From positions 10,968,622 through 11,032,621 of the forward strand of contig NC_049907.1 in the NCBI RefSeq assembly GCF_001411555.2: 64,000 bases of DNA. Direction: 5' to 3'. The notes under the pieces were generated by a model that saw only the letters and a program-made list of their open reading frames with translations, was not told the DNA's origin and did no database searches. Both the position numbers and the translations under genes were made by a program. Each line of letters starts with the position of its first letter. The first letter of the stretch is position 1. This DNA comes from Juglans regia (lineage: Eukaryota; Streptophyta; Magnoliopsida; Fagales; Juglandaceae). Below are positions 24,221 through 36,300 of the stretch, in pieces.

Positions 24221-24369
24221 AGCCTTGCCTTTGGAAGAAAAGGAAACCCTAGAGGAATGAAGAAAATCACGAGAGAAAAAAAGGGCAAAAACTCAAAAAG
24301 ATAGACAAGACATGTGAAGGAAGCAGAAGTTCAAAAGAAAAGGGAAAATGGGCATTAAATAAGAGTTGA

Positions 24370-24945
24370 AGTGAAATGATGGTTAACGTGCCTGAGGAAT
24401 GGAAACTAAACGGCGCACTGACACGCCTCGAAAAATGAAATGGCACTTAGATTCAAGTCTCATTACACCATGCGTAATGAGACTTCACGGGGTAACTGAA
24501 GAGGACATCCCGACCGGTTAGCCCCCGACATGGGCTTGGGCCCTTACTTAAGCCCAAAGCCTGCCTCATTACTGAAAAGCCCAACTCAATACCAAGATAG
24601 TCCAGCCCACAACCAATACTAACTGGATAACTGTCCAACGGTGGCAAGGGATAAAAACAGCTATTATTCAAATTTACTAAGAGATGAATCCTCATCTCTA
24701 AGTTTGAATTCGAATGATGGATAACTATTATGAGATAAAGAACAAAGATAGTTCATGGAGCTCTATATAAGGGAAGAACCCAAGTATGTAAAGGAATCGA
24801 ACTTATTGGTATTATTAAAATTATATTCAATCACTGACTTAGGCATCGGAGACGTTCCCTCGAACTCCCAAGCCGTCTACTCTTTGGTTGCAGGTGATCA
24901 TGAAGTGGTGACGGTGAAACACGTCCATTACAATATTAATATTAT
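24370..24945 (+). repeat. Gypsy-type LTR-like segment, plus orientation
   Basis: A TATA box (CTATATAAGGG, about 24763) is followed after some 80 bases by TGACTTAGGCATCGGAGACG, the transcript-start/R region motif typical of many plant gypsy LTRs, then CTCTTTGGTTGCAG. Upstream lies a perfect 12-bp inverted repeat. Its sense (plus) is opposite to the gag-like frame beside it. Borders are approximate. Confidence 0.5.
24455..24485. repeat. Perfect 12-bp inverted repeat with 7-base loop
   Basis: AAGTCTCATTAC and GTAATGAGACTT flank ACCATGC. It lies about 280 bases upstream of the TATA box in the LTR-like segment. A second short hairpin (AGAGATGA/TCATCTCT) lies at about 24680-24700. Confidence 0.85.
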
Positions 24946-26830
24946 TATTTAACAATTATCACATTAATTATTAGTCCATTATTATTCTTGAATTTAATTA
25001 TAAAATTTTTATACTAATATCTAACTTAATTTTATACTAGACTTATTTCTAACTTAATTATATACTAAACATATTTCTAGTGTCTAATTAAATGTTATTA
25101 TATTTTGTATGGTAGTAATAACATATACTAAACTATTATTAGAGTATTTATATTATAGTATAAGTATATTATTTTATAATAACTAGTTCAAACTAGTATA
25201 TTACTTAATTTAATTATATAAGTTCTAGTTATATAACTATATAATTATATTAGTATATATGATCAATATATAAATAAATATATATATTTTTATAACATAT
25301 GCACAATATCGGAGTTGGGGTGAGTCCGGCAACACCTCTAATTCCAACTCTGATTAAAAAAAAAAAAAAAAAAGACTTTTGCTGGAGTCGAATTCAATTG
25401 AACTTTTGAATTTTTGCTCAGTCCTATTCATAAGGGCAAAATAGACATTAAGAAAAAAGATGAAAAAACCAAATAAGAGACGCTGGCCGTCTAATATATT
25501 GGGATGTTTCCTGGTCTCAGAATCTCAACCCCATACTCGTGAATTTATTTTTATTTAGTAATAAAATTATCTTGTCCATAAAAAAATAAAAAGCTCCCAT
25601 AATCTAAAAGAAAACTTAATGACAAAGAGGTAATTTTGCCCATCAATAAAAAAATACTATTCATAACTTTTACTGTAGCTAATATCTTAATATATATTGA
25701 TAAATAACTCTAAATCACTTGATTTCTATGAATGTTTAATGGCGAGGCACCCGTCCTACAGAGTAAATAGCATTGGCAATGACTAGAACTTCAAGTTAGC
25801 CAAAACCTTTGATTAGGTTAATCCATATTGAACTAATTATTTTAAAGTTAAAATAGTAATATAATATTATATATTATATATATATATTTTTTAATATTTT
25901 ATAAATACATTTTATATATTAATTAATAATTTAATTTTTACTTAAAATTAGCCTATTACATATTGCCTAAAACTTTTATTAAGCAATAACTGCCAAAAAT
26001 CTCCTGTTCTTTGGTTCATAACAGCATATTTTAGCTTTGTGTCACTCTTTTATACACAGCTTTAAAACATCAGTAGCCCTCCAAAAGCAAAATTGCAAAA
26101 CAGCAATGAGTTCTTCATCAGGCATGTTGCTCTTCCTCACGAAAGAAGCAACTACGTTTTTATTTTAAAAAAATTTAACTTGGTGTGGTTTAATTTATTG
26201 TAGCCTCAATAGTAGAGAGATGCTGCTCTTATATATGGAGATCCCGAATTTTTATTTTTATTTAATAATTAAGGAAATAATTTTTAATAATATTATAATT
26301 TTTGTTTTTTTTTAAAAACAAAAGTGATAACAAAATATATAAAAAGAAGAGCATTGTCGGGATTCATGTGTGGCTGTAGAGCCACTCTTAGTAGAATCAC
26401 GACATGGTGGGAAGCCACTTTTACATCACATCCCAAATTCCAATCAAAGATGGGTGCGTGGTCGTTTGCTGTCTCATCCCCTCATATATTATATCCGATT
26501 CCCGACGGATGAGTGCATGGTCATGCATGGTAGGGAAGTCACGTCTGGTTGCCCTCTCGTACCCTTCTTCTCATTCGTTAAAAAAACAAAAAAAAGAATT
26601 GATGACACGAAGATAAATCCAAAGTTTCTCTCCCAACTCATCAGTGACAACTCTTCCTCACAGTTCATTGCAACGGGGGTATTTTTTAAACCTCCTGCCA
26701 CCCGCCATCGATTTTGAAACAAGAGATTTTGAACCCAAAAAAATTGTCTAGGGAGAAAAAAAGAACGAAATTTGTGAAGTAGAACTCTAACTGAAGACCA
26801 AACAGAATGCAGAGGGTCAATGAAAATTTC
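24946..26830. other. Intergenic, AT-rich, with short repeat pieces
   Basis: No gene recognised. It holds a dense TATA/TAAT stretch (24950-25300), an A-run at 25354-25373, a dispersed repeat at 25808-25950, and overlapping short frames at 26324-26722 that share no recognisable family and overlap on both strands. The last part should include the 3' end of the next gene. Confidence 0.5.
25808..25950 (+). repeat. Dispersed AT-rich repeat, copy A
   Basis: The segment from TTAATCCATATTGAACTA to TTAATAATTTAATTTTTACT matches 40738-40882 almost throughout, apart from small gaps in the TA-rich centre. Flanks suggest a MITE; the ends were not fixed. Confidence 0.7.
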
Positions 26831-26998
26831 TTGATGAAATGTTTAATTCAGAATATTTTCGCCCCAACATATTCACATATCTCATTTTGCACTTCTGTAT
26901 ACTTGAAACTCTACAAAGATAAATGTATAAAATATATTCCAAACAGTTGCTTACCGTTATAAATCAATCTTCACAAGGCGCAGGTGATACACTGTACA

Positions 26999-27485
26999 CT
27001 ATAAAGGAGGTAACATCCACCCTACAGTCCATCCCAGAAGCAAGCCAGCACCAACGAGACTCATTCCCAAAGCAAAAACAGCAGCATACCTTTTGATATC
27101 ATGCCTAGATCGCCCTCGCTGGACTCTTCTCCTCTTGGTAGCCTTCTGCCAGTTCTTTCGCTGTTTCCAACCTTTGTAAGCCATCTTTGGAAGGACCACA
27201 GGGAAGAGAGTGGAAATTGATTGGTCGGTATTTTTAATCTGGATGTAACGAATTTCTAGCTGCAGCAGTTGGAACCACTGCTTATAGGCAAAAAGTTGTG
27301 AGGCTTGTCTGAAGAAGAGCTTAAGAATTTGCTCCTTCTCAGCATCAGCTTGCTTTGCTGCCTTCTCGGCTTCCCTTGCACGAGTTTGAGAATGGCAGAG
27401 TGCTTCCATCAGCAGAGCTTTTTCAGGGCCACCTTCAGAAACTTGTAATGCCTTCGTGATATCTTTGTAGTTTGTACTATAACTG
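26999..27485 (-). CDS. Tail-anchored protein gene, coding exon 2
   Basis: Begins after TAG or CAG of a tandem acceptor (27485 or 27482), encodes YSTNYKDITKALQVSEGGPE onward and ends with TAG at 26999. Confidence 0.8.
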
Positions 27486-28634
27486 CTATTAAATTGCAAG
27501 ACCGAACAAAATCTAAGATATTGTGTACAAAAATTTTAAGACACACCCACACACATGTAAAAGCTTAACTAGCAAAATCAACATAAGACAATTACTAATA
27601 TCTGCAAATAGTAGTGAGATGAAAGAAAAGGATGATTTCATGCCAGAATGAAAATGATGGTAATCTAACTTATACTTTGACTTGTCAGAACCATATTGTG
27701 AACACCCTTCTTCAGATGAAGCCACCTCATTTCCATCTGCTTTCCTGGAATCTGGAAAGCCCTCTTGTGTATGAGTCCTATTGGAAATGCTACCAGTTCT
27801 GGCCTTCAGATCAGAATATGACAGCAATGCTTCATCATGATCAATGCAGCCACTATGAAAAAATGGGTGCTTCCCTACATAAATTTTCTGAGGTGGGGGG
27901 AGATCGCAATTCTCAATATGGTTAAGTGACTTCTTCTCGACCAAGAAGGCCAATTCTTCTTTATCTGTTGTTTGCCACCACGGTCCCCTCTTATAATCCC
28001 CAATCCATGGAGATTCTGGATTTAAGCTACACTCATTGGCTTGCTTGGAAACTGGACAACCATCAGGATCCATATCCAAGTGTTCGTATCTCCCCCTTAC
28101 TTCCATTAGTTCACAATACTCCTCGGCATTCTTACAATATGAAGCATTTACCTCTTCCTTTCTGGCTTCGACGGCTTTGTTCATACGAACAGCAGGGAGA
28201 ACATATTGCCTATCAAGAGAAGACTCGCAGTTTTTATCATCATTGTCATTAATAATGTCCCCTTTTTGAGGGTGGACCTCATCGAGCTTAGCTGTTGAAT
28301 TTACAGTGCCAGCTCCTAAGGTGACCACTTTGGCCTCCAATGCAACTGACTGTTCATACGTTGAGCCCTTTTGGTTTGCATTGCTAGGTTGCAATTGGAG
28401 CCAACATCTTGTGTCGGGGGGAAGATTGGAAAACGAAGGATTCCTTTTAGGCATAAAAATAGAGGCAGGATGAGATTGCCCATCTGTATTATTGGTAGGT
28501 CCAGTGTCAACCTGCTTAGATGCTGAAGATGATGATTGGCAGCAAGCTAACTTCGGAGCTCTTTTGGCATCTTCTTGGAAAAAGCAGCGATTAGCTGCTC
28601 TCTGCCATGCAGCTCTTGCTTCTGCTACCGCCAT
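26999..28634 (-). CDS. Plant-specific C-terminally anchored membrane protein, unknown function (~481 aa)
   Basis: Two coding exons, 27676-28634 and 26999-27485, join in phase (donor AA|GTATAAG, acceptor in a TAGCAG). The protein starts MAVAEARAAWQRAANRCFFQ, has a long polar, Ser/Asn/Glu-rich middle, a charged helical stretch around TRAREAEKAAKQADAEKEQI likely to form a coiled coil, an aromatic segment (YKQWFQLLQLEIRYIQIKN), a basic stretch (KATKRRRVQRGRSRHD) and one C-terminal hydrophobic helix (YAAVFALGMSLVGAGLLLGW) ending eight residues before the stop, like a tail-anchored protein. The start at 28634 is the first in-frame ATG; an ATG 21 bases into the exon's 5' part is out of frame and makes a six-codon uORF. 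From memory it matches Arabidopsis At2g46550, which has no known function. The last intron could be placed differently. Confidence 0.75.
27676..28634 (-). CDS. Tail-anchored protein gene, coding exon 1
   Basis: 319 codons plus two bases. Its upstream acceptor TTTCTATGCAG lies at about 28665-28675, so a 5' UTR intron precedes it. Open reading continues past the proposed donor for about 55 codons, so a longer exon or retained intron cannot be excluded. Confidence 0.75.
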
Positions 28635-28664
28635 CACTATTCTATTCTTTGACACATTTTACTG

Positions 28665-30535
28665 CATAGAAATTAGAGGTTAAAATTTTGAGTAAAGAAA
28701 AAGTTCAAAAATTCATAAAAAGCTTCCTGCTTATTAAGAATAGAGTGAAATGCTACTTGTTAACAGAACATAATTAGGACAAAACTTGCACTGGTACATA
28801 TGTTTTCAGTTGTCAAGGACAGAAATGATCCTACTCCTCCAATGCCCCCAATTCCCAGAGAATAAGAGAAGAAAATAGAAAACATACAAAAGAAAGCATA
28901 AGTAATTATTTAATTAGAACTTAAAGAGTTCTTTCTGATCACAGCAGACTCAATTGTTCCTTTAAATGCTTTTCCCATATCACTCATCATTTCAACATCT
29001 TTGAAGAGTAACTAGCAATATAATGTACACTTTTCCACCTTCTCCACAAATTTTGGCCCTCTCAGAATGGATTAGTCTTTAGGAAAACAAGTCAAATCCA
29101 AGAAAATAGGAATGATCCATTATCTTATTTATTCACTTTTTAGACATGAGTTTCTCCAGCTTTCCGCGTTTCTATTTCCTAATGATCTAAAGAAAGACTT
29201 CAACAAAAATAAAAAAAATCAATAACTCTGCTTTCATTAGCTCTACTTCCAATCCTTCTATATTTTTTAAAGTAAATGAGCATGTTGACTTAATAAGCAA
29301 GACTAAAATGGTCATAGAAATAATGCAAAGCCTAGTTATGTCTTAATAAACTAGTAGTGATTAAGAAGACAGCATCCCTCGTTGCAGAATATGTTTCATG
29401 CAACTGTAACCGGATTCTGAACTGTCAAAAGACATTATGAAAAACAGAAATTTAACCATGAGATTGACACAGTGACTTCATTAATGTTTGATGGAGCAAG
29501 GCCCTCCCAACCAGTGGCATATAATGTATATGCTTAGCCATTTGAAGCTGGTAATCCTACAGTGTCCTTTCCAACCATGGCAGAGGAGCCACTTTAACTA
29601 CTGCTAAAATGTTTCTTTAGTGGAGGATATCGACCCCAGCGCCATATCCTAGCTATAAATCTTATTATGCAAAAACAGTGAATAAAAAAAAAAAAAAAAA
29701 AAAAAACATAAGCTCTACCGCATAAACTCCTTCCTTCAAAAAGCAATTTTCATTAAGGAAAGCCAGGAGCATACTTCACTTATAATGAAATTCAAGCCAA
29801 ATCCCGGCTCAAGTGACCATATAGAAGTAGAAATAAAGGCATCACTTAACAAAGATTAAACGGAACATTCCATTAGCAAAGAGCAACATAAGTGGGAAGG
29901 ACAAGCTTATAAAAGTCATTACATTCATCCAGAGAAAATAGAAGAAAAAATATACAAGACTTTAATAGATCCAAATATTTGCATACATGGTCAAGTGAAC
30001 GGTACAAGCTAGTATTTTACTGATGTTAATTCCAAAGGACATTATCAAAAATATCATTAGGAGGGCCTTTAGTTGCATGAAAACTCATTACCAGAATTCA
30101 ACACAGAGTTCATTGAATTTAACAATTATATCCAAACCTATATCCACTAACTCTTATCAGTTATCAACATTCCCAGCATGACAACCAGATCCTTGTGTCT
30201 AAGAAAATGAGGAAAACCGGAGAAAATAGAACCAAAACAACCAACACCCAGTACCGCCGCAGGAAAAACCGACATATAGAACTGGAAATCACTACGAAAG
30301 TGAAACACCCAGCAACACAATCGGTCAATCACACAGAGAAGGTGAAATAACACTTGAAACAACGTCGTAAACTAAAACAACCCCATAAAAGCTAAGAAGA
30401 ATAAGCATGTAATCAAACACATATGGAAAAAGAAAGGAAGAAAGGGAAGATAAAGTAAGACATAGAACAAACCAAGAGATAGCGAGTGAGACAGAATTGA
30501 ATTGTGTAGAGTTTGGTGGACAAGGGTGAGAGAGC
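28665..30535 (-). other. Probable 5' UTR intron of the tail-anchored protein gene
   Basis: Bounded on its 3' side by TTTCTATGCAG. No coding signal; short frames at 30147-30540 on the minus strand have no family resemblance. An A-run of about 25 bases lies at 29682-29706. The donor was not fixed. Confidence 0.45.
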
Positions 30536-30539
30536 ATCA

Positions 30540-30780
30540 ATCTACATGAGTTCGAGGATAAACGCAGGGAGCGAAGCGCACAAGTGTGTTGAAGGAGTCG
30601 AGACCCAGAAGAGAATCTAGGACAAACATTAGAAGCTGGCCCTTTGTAAGTAGGAGAGGGTCTTGACTCTTGGCTTTGGCCTTCCTCTCGTTTTCGGTAA
30701 CCATTTCATTTTCTTCTCTCCCGTCGGTTTTGCACGGAAAAGCATTTTTCAAATCGGCGGCAAAAGTACGACGTCGTTTC
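30540..30780 (-). promoter_or_regulatory. 5' UTR exon and core promoter region of the tail-anchored protein gene
   Basis: GC-rich island in AT-rich surroundings, with CTCTCC and TTCTTCTCTC-like motifs on the minus strand, upstream of the inferred 5' UTR intron. A perfect palindrome ACGACGTCGT (30768-30777) with an ACGT core, the kind bound by bZIP factors, lies at its outer edge. A 71-codon minus-strand frame here (30537-30752) is possible but unlike anything I recognise. Confidence 0.45.
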
Positions 30781-30829
30781 TTGCGCCACTCCCACGTTTT
30801 CCATCCTCGTAAAGTTTAGTCAGATAAAT

Positions 30830-32030
30830 GTTTGATATAATTTTATAATGCCGCAACTTTAAAAAAATAAAAGTTATAATTATGAGATTTCGTCATCTCA
30901 TTTCATTTTATCTTTTAAAAAATTAAATAAAATTTATATACTCTACTAATAATATTAAAATTGTTTGAATTAATATATTTTATTAAATTTATAAAATAAT
31001 AGAGAAATTATGGAATAAAAATATTATAAAAATAAAAAATTTATTTGAATATAATTTTCTCACTTTAAAAATTTAAAAAAATTAGATTATTTTTTATGTT
31101 TTATTTAAAAGTTTATTATAAAAATTAAATAATGAGAATTTTGAGATCCATGACCTAACCTTATCATCCTTAGTTTATCAACCATTTATAATACGTAGAA
31201 AATGACAACAAATATCATTAGTCTTGAAAGTGGGTCCATTTCTATCTTGTTCGTACATGCTATTTGCATGAACAGTTGGCAATTGACTTCCCCGGAGGTT
31301 AGTACAGTCTACTATAACAAGGAAGCAATTCAAATACAAAGAAGATAAGATAAAAGGTAGGAAAATCCAAGCATTTTGCCATTTGGTTTTTAGATCTTAC
31401 AAGCAACCTCCCACCGGATAATAGATAAATCATATTTATAATTTTAGACTCTATTTTAAAATAAATAAATAAATTTATAATTCACATGAAAAAATTATTT
31501 TTTTAATAAAAAATTTGATATTGTTTTTAAAAATATATATAAAATTTATACATCAAAGATTATATATAACATTATTTTTTCAGTAATATAGGTTGTATTT
31601 GAGGAGTTAAATAAGTAGTACACACTAATAAAGTAAATAATCCAGTGTGTGCCCATGGTATTATTACTATCGTTATGCATCAACTGACCCACTACTTTTT
31701 GGTTTGGAAGACAATTGCAGATTCTAGTTAGGTAGAATATGAAATGGATGAAAAAAGAAATAAAAAAAACTTTTAGATATCGACAGGAGACCGCATTCTT
31801 TGACTTTTCTATTACTTTTGCTGTAATCTAATAAATTTATAAATAATATTAAATATAATTATAAAATATACAAACGTCTTGTATAATTATTTTTAAAAAA
31901 AATTGATTTTATTATTAAAAAATTAATTTTTTTATTATATATATTTTGTATTTATTTTTTTTTTTTCATAAAAAAATTACGTACCACTTACATACTCTTA
32001 TAAATTTACAAATATATTTTCTCTAAATTT
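30830..32030. other. AT-rich intergenic spacer
   Basis: No gene. The portion 30840-31150 (CATCTCATTTCATTTTATC ... TGAGATCCATGACC) resembles the GATGAGA-type MITEs elsewhere in the window. T-runs lie just left of the viral insertion. Confidence 0.45.
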
Positions 32031-32240
32031 GTCATGGTTGTTGTTGCCACAAATTCTCTTGCCCAAATAAGAAAAAACAGTTGATCTCCTACTTTTATTG
32101 TTGGAATCCAGGTAAGTCCCTTCAAAGCCGGGTAGGCATCTGGGCAGATAGTGGTTCCTGAGGGTAGTCCCACAAACGGTAAGTTCGCAGCCTCTTTGAG
32201 ATGCAACCTTCCCTGTAGATTAGGACCAAAACCTGTTAGA

Positions 32241-33324
32241 ATGTGGAGGAGTAATTCCTCAATTAGTTCCAGGACGGCCCTGCCTCCTGACATTATTAAT
32301 GAAGAAGACTGCTCTTATGGAGAAGAGCTATCTCTTGATCTGAGATCGTGGAAGATCTCAGATATTAATCCCTCTTCTATTTACCAAACAACTTGGTTAA
32401 AAAATACTTTTTTGAAAACTTTAAATGTTCGAACAGTCGAACAAACCTACAGTATATCTAGATCCCAAGAAAAATGTTATCTTCTTAACCAAGATGACAT
32501 TAAAAAATATGTTAAAATGGGATATAAATATATTCACATAGGTTCTGTTCAAGTTGCTACTAAACCTTTAACAAGGTTAGGCATTAATGCCTCTGTTCTT
32601 TTCTGTTTATGAGATGGCAGATTCCTCGGTTTTGAGGATAGCATTCTCGGAATGATTCAATCCTCCCTTTCGGAAGGACCTGTTCATTTTGATTGTTTTC
32701 CAAACCTTACTCTGTGTTTAACTGACAAACACATTTTAAAATGTTTGATTTTAAATGTTTTAACCTCTGGCTATCAAATGCTTGAAGGAAGCAAGCCACT
32801 TGCTTTAATTTTTCAGATTTATTATCGCCTTTTAAAAACGAATTTAGACCCAAAAGCTATTGCAAAACCTTCTGGAAAGCATACTCTCTTGATCCAGAGT
32901 AGCTTTTCAGATGTGGATATAAAAGTTCCAAAAAGAATTTATTGGGAAGAAATAACGCTTCCTAATGAATGGATTTTGGATCAAGAAATTCCTCATCCTC
33001 CACGAAATATTGTCCCGGATGCTCATGCTGACATCATCCAATAATATTTAAATGGAACCGTTAAAATTTCTTTTGATAAGTCTGAAACCTCTAGTAGAAG
33101 ATGAAATTCTTTTACTGGTTCCAGATCTAGTTTTGCTGGTCCTGTTCAGAACAATTCAAGAAATGATATCAAACTCCATCAATTTCTTGAAGATTCAGTA
33201 AGAACAGTCCAACCCAAAAAACCTGCTTTGAAACTGAAAGGACAATCCACGTCCTCTCAGGTTACTTCTGCTTTTTACACTGCACAAGGTGGTGCTGGAT
33301 CTTCTAAACACCAGAACATAAAAT
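32241..33324 (+). pseudogene. Viral ORF1 start: movement protein region (defective)
   Basis: The frame opens with ATG at 32241 (MWRSNSSISSRT). The 30K-superfamily core is recognisable from YKYIHIGSVQVATKPLTRLG through EGPVHFDCFPNLTLCLTD to the GYQMLEGSKPLALIFQIYYR segment. The 30K proteins move caulimovirids between cells through plasmodesmata. Breaks: in-frame stops at 32610-32612, 33042-33044 and about 33108, and the frame ends at about 33325, where coding continues one frame over. The stretch 33045-33320 still reads as a low-complexity linker, so this region was probably once fused to the polyprotein that follows. Confidence 0.85.
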
Positions 33325-36300
33325 GATGAAGCAGATAAAGAATATACTTCTTCTATGTCCCCAACAGCTTCAGATATGCAAGCCCCTGTTGCACCTGTTC
33401 ATCACAGTTTAAACGTTTTGAACAAATCTTTTGAAATTGATTTACCTGCTTTACTAAAAGAATTTTCTTCCCCTGAAAACAAACAAAGGCGAAAAGCCTA
33501 TGTTACAAAATTTTCAGATTTAGAAAAACAGCGTGTTAAACGCAAATGGAAAGAAGAGATGAATAGACTCCAAAAGCATATTTCTCTTCTAGACTTTGCT
33601 GAAAACACTTATGTTTCAAAAAATTCTTTAAACGTTGTTAAAAAAGATTTTGTCAAAGAAGAAGGAAGGACAGTCATCCGGACTAGTCACCCTCCTTTAG
33701 AGACTATTGTTATTCCTGTTAAAGGATTAGAAGTAATTGCTTCTCCTTTCAAACTTTCTGACAATGTTTCTAAAAATCCTGAAAAGGACAAGATTCTTAA
33801 AGAAGCAAAAAAGATTATTTCTCAAAATAATTTTGCGAATCTTGCTCTTCATACGATCGGGGAACAGTTAGATAGAATTGAAGAAAAGGTTGAGAAGCCA
33901 ATCTTCACTTCAAATCCTGTTTTTAAAAATGAATATCCTTTGGTTTTCCCTAAAGATCAGCCAAAGAAAAAGATTGAAAAACCTCTGATTATCTTACCTG
34001 AAGAAAGGCCAAAAATCGATTTAAAAAATCCCCAGGCCAAAACTTTAGAAAAGATAGATCAGATGATTGCTGATCTTAAGAAAGAACAACCTTCTACCAG
34101 TGCTTTGAACAGTAATGGTAAAGAAGATGTTCCTGTTGAATCAACAGAAGAATCATCATCTAACGATGATTCCCCTGATGAAAAGGATATTGAATCTATT
34201 GAAAAGAATTTTCAAGATAATTTTAAACCTGAACTTGCCAGATTCTTTTCAAAAGGACCCAAACCAATGAGTCTGACAAAGAATTGGTATTCCAGGCCTA
34301 CTCCTCCTGATTTACAGTTTGAAGAAAAAGTTTTTCAAAGCCAATCTTCTTACTCTGCTGACAAAGTTTACGAATGGAATATTGATGGTTTCTCTGAACA
34401 AGAAATCCTTAATACCATGAGTAAAATGTCTTTGGTAGCAAGTGCTTATGTTAACAACAATATCAGACAGCCTGATATTGTAATCATTTTAACCCAAGGA
34501 TTTTCTGGTGTTTTAAAATATTGGTGGGACAAACATCTAACCAATGAAACCAAGGAAACCATTCAGCACGCTGTCAGGCGTAATGAAGAAGGGTTACCTA
34601 TTTTTGATGAAACTATTGGGATGGCACATCCTGATGGTGTTAATACTTTGATTTACACTATTTTAAAACACTTTATCGGTACACCATCCAACATAACTAG
34701 TCACGTGAGCGATCAGTTAAATAATCTTCGATGTCATCAGATGTCTGATTATAGATGGTACCAAGATGTTTTTATTTCCAGAGTAATGCTTCGTGACGAT
34801 AGTCAAAAGCCTTACTGGAAAGAGAAGTTCATTGATGGCTTACCTCGATTATTTGCTTATAAAGTAAAGGAAGAACTTACTGATACCTCTGGGTTCCTCA
34901 ATTACGAAAATTACACCTATGGTGATATTTTCAGCGTAATTAAGAAACTTGGTATTAGTATGTGTAATGATCAAAGAATGCTTCGTGAACAGATGAGAAA
35001 TAGTAAGAAAGCTAAATATGAAATGAGAACTTTTTGTGAACAATTTGGCCTTCCTAGTATTGCTCCATCTAAAAGAAAGCATAAAATTTATAAACCTCAT
35101 GGTGGTTCCAGGAGAAAACCCCGTGATGAATTTTATAAGAAAACTTATAAAAAACCGTTTTCTAAATCATTTCCTAAGAAAAAGAATTCCAAAGATTTTT
35201 CTCAAGGAAAATGTTTTAATTGTGGCAAAACTGGGCATTTTGCAGATAAATGTCCCAAAAAAGCCCAAAAACTTAAAAAGAAGCTTAGCCAGTTGGATAT
35301 TGGTAACCATGATAAAGAAGAACTATTTCGACTCCTAGAAATAGACTCGTCTTCATCATCGGATACCCTTGAGCTCAGTTCTAGTGATTCCGAATATCAC
35401 TCTGATATTGAGACTCTTGAGCCTCCTGATGCAAAGCTGGGTTGCAACTGTAATTCCACTTGTTGTAAGCCTCCTAGTAAGACAATTAATGTCTTGACTA
35501 AGGCTGAGGAACAAGAAAACCTCTTGCTAACCCTTATTTCTCAAATTACTAATCCTGAGCTTAAAGAAGAATATCTTCTAAAGCTAAAGAAGACGATGGT
35601 TCGTCAAGAACCTGAAACTTCTAGACAAATGATTAATTTTCAAGAAACCTTGGAAAGATTTCAAAAGAAAAAACCCAAGGAAATTTCTACTTCTGATTTA
35701 CAATTTGAAATAAATTCTGTTAAAAAAGAACTTGTTGAACTCAGATCTGAAGTTAATAACCTCAAATCTGAAAATGAAGTTCTGAGACAAGAATTTTTAT
35801 TATTCAAGATTGATAAACAACTTGATCATGATATTCCTTCTGATAATGAGCAAACAGATGAGGCTAGTTCCAGTCATCAAGAGAACAACCAAATTTGTTT
35901 GATTAGACATACTATTCCTCCAAAATGGTTTTCACGAGTTTCTATTATCATTGCTCATGATTTCCAATTTTCTGTCATTGCTATGATTGATTCCGGATCA
36001 GACTTGAATTGCATTCAAGAAGGACTCATTCCTAGCAAATATTTTGAAAAATCTACTGAGAGATTATTCTCAGCAAATGGATCAAAGATGACCATTAATT
36101 ATGAGCTCAATAATGCTCATGTTTGCCAGGATAATGTTTGTTTTCGAATTCCCTCTGTTTTAGTCAAAAACATGTCTGACAAAGTAATTTTAGGAATTCC
36201 TTTTATCTCTTCTTTATATCCCTTCATGACTGAAAAAGACGGTATCACTACCGACCCTTTTGGTCAAAAGGTCAAATTTCATTTTGCTTCCCGTTCTGAA

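Noticed and set aside
26324..26722. Overlapping frames on both strands near 26.5 kb
   Set aside because: Four mutually overlapping frames with no family signal; typical of chance openness.
30147..30540. Minus-strand frames of 71 codons between the 5' exon and coding exon of the tail-anchored gene
   Set aside because: Hydrophobic, AT-driven frames without conservation signal; treated as intron.
32152..32163. Possible viral tRNA-Met primer site (TGGTTCCTGAGG)
   Set aside because: Only about 8 of 12 bases agree with the usual TGGTATCAGAGC; too weak to call.
32006..32293. Minus-strand frame of 95 codons opposite the viral leader
   Set aside because: It overlaps the movement-protein start on the other strand and shows no family I recognise; taken as a chance frame, although its composition is not obviously random.
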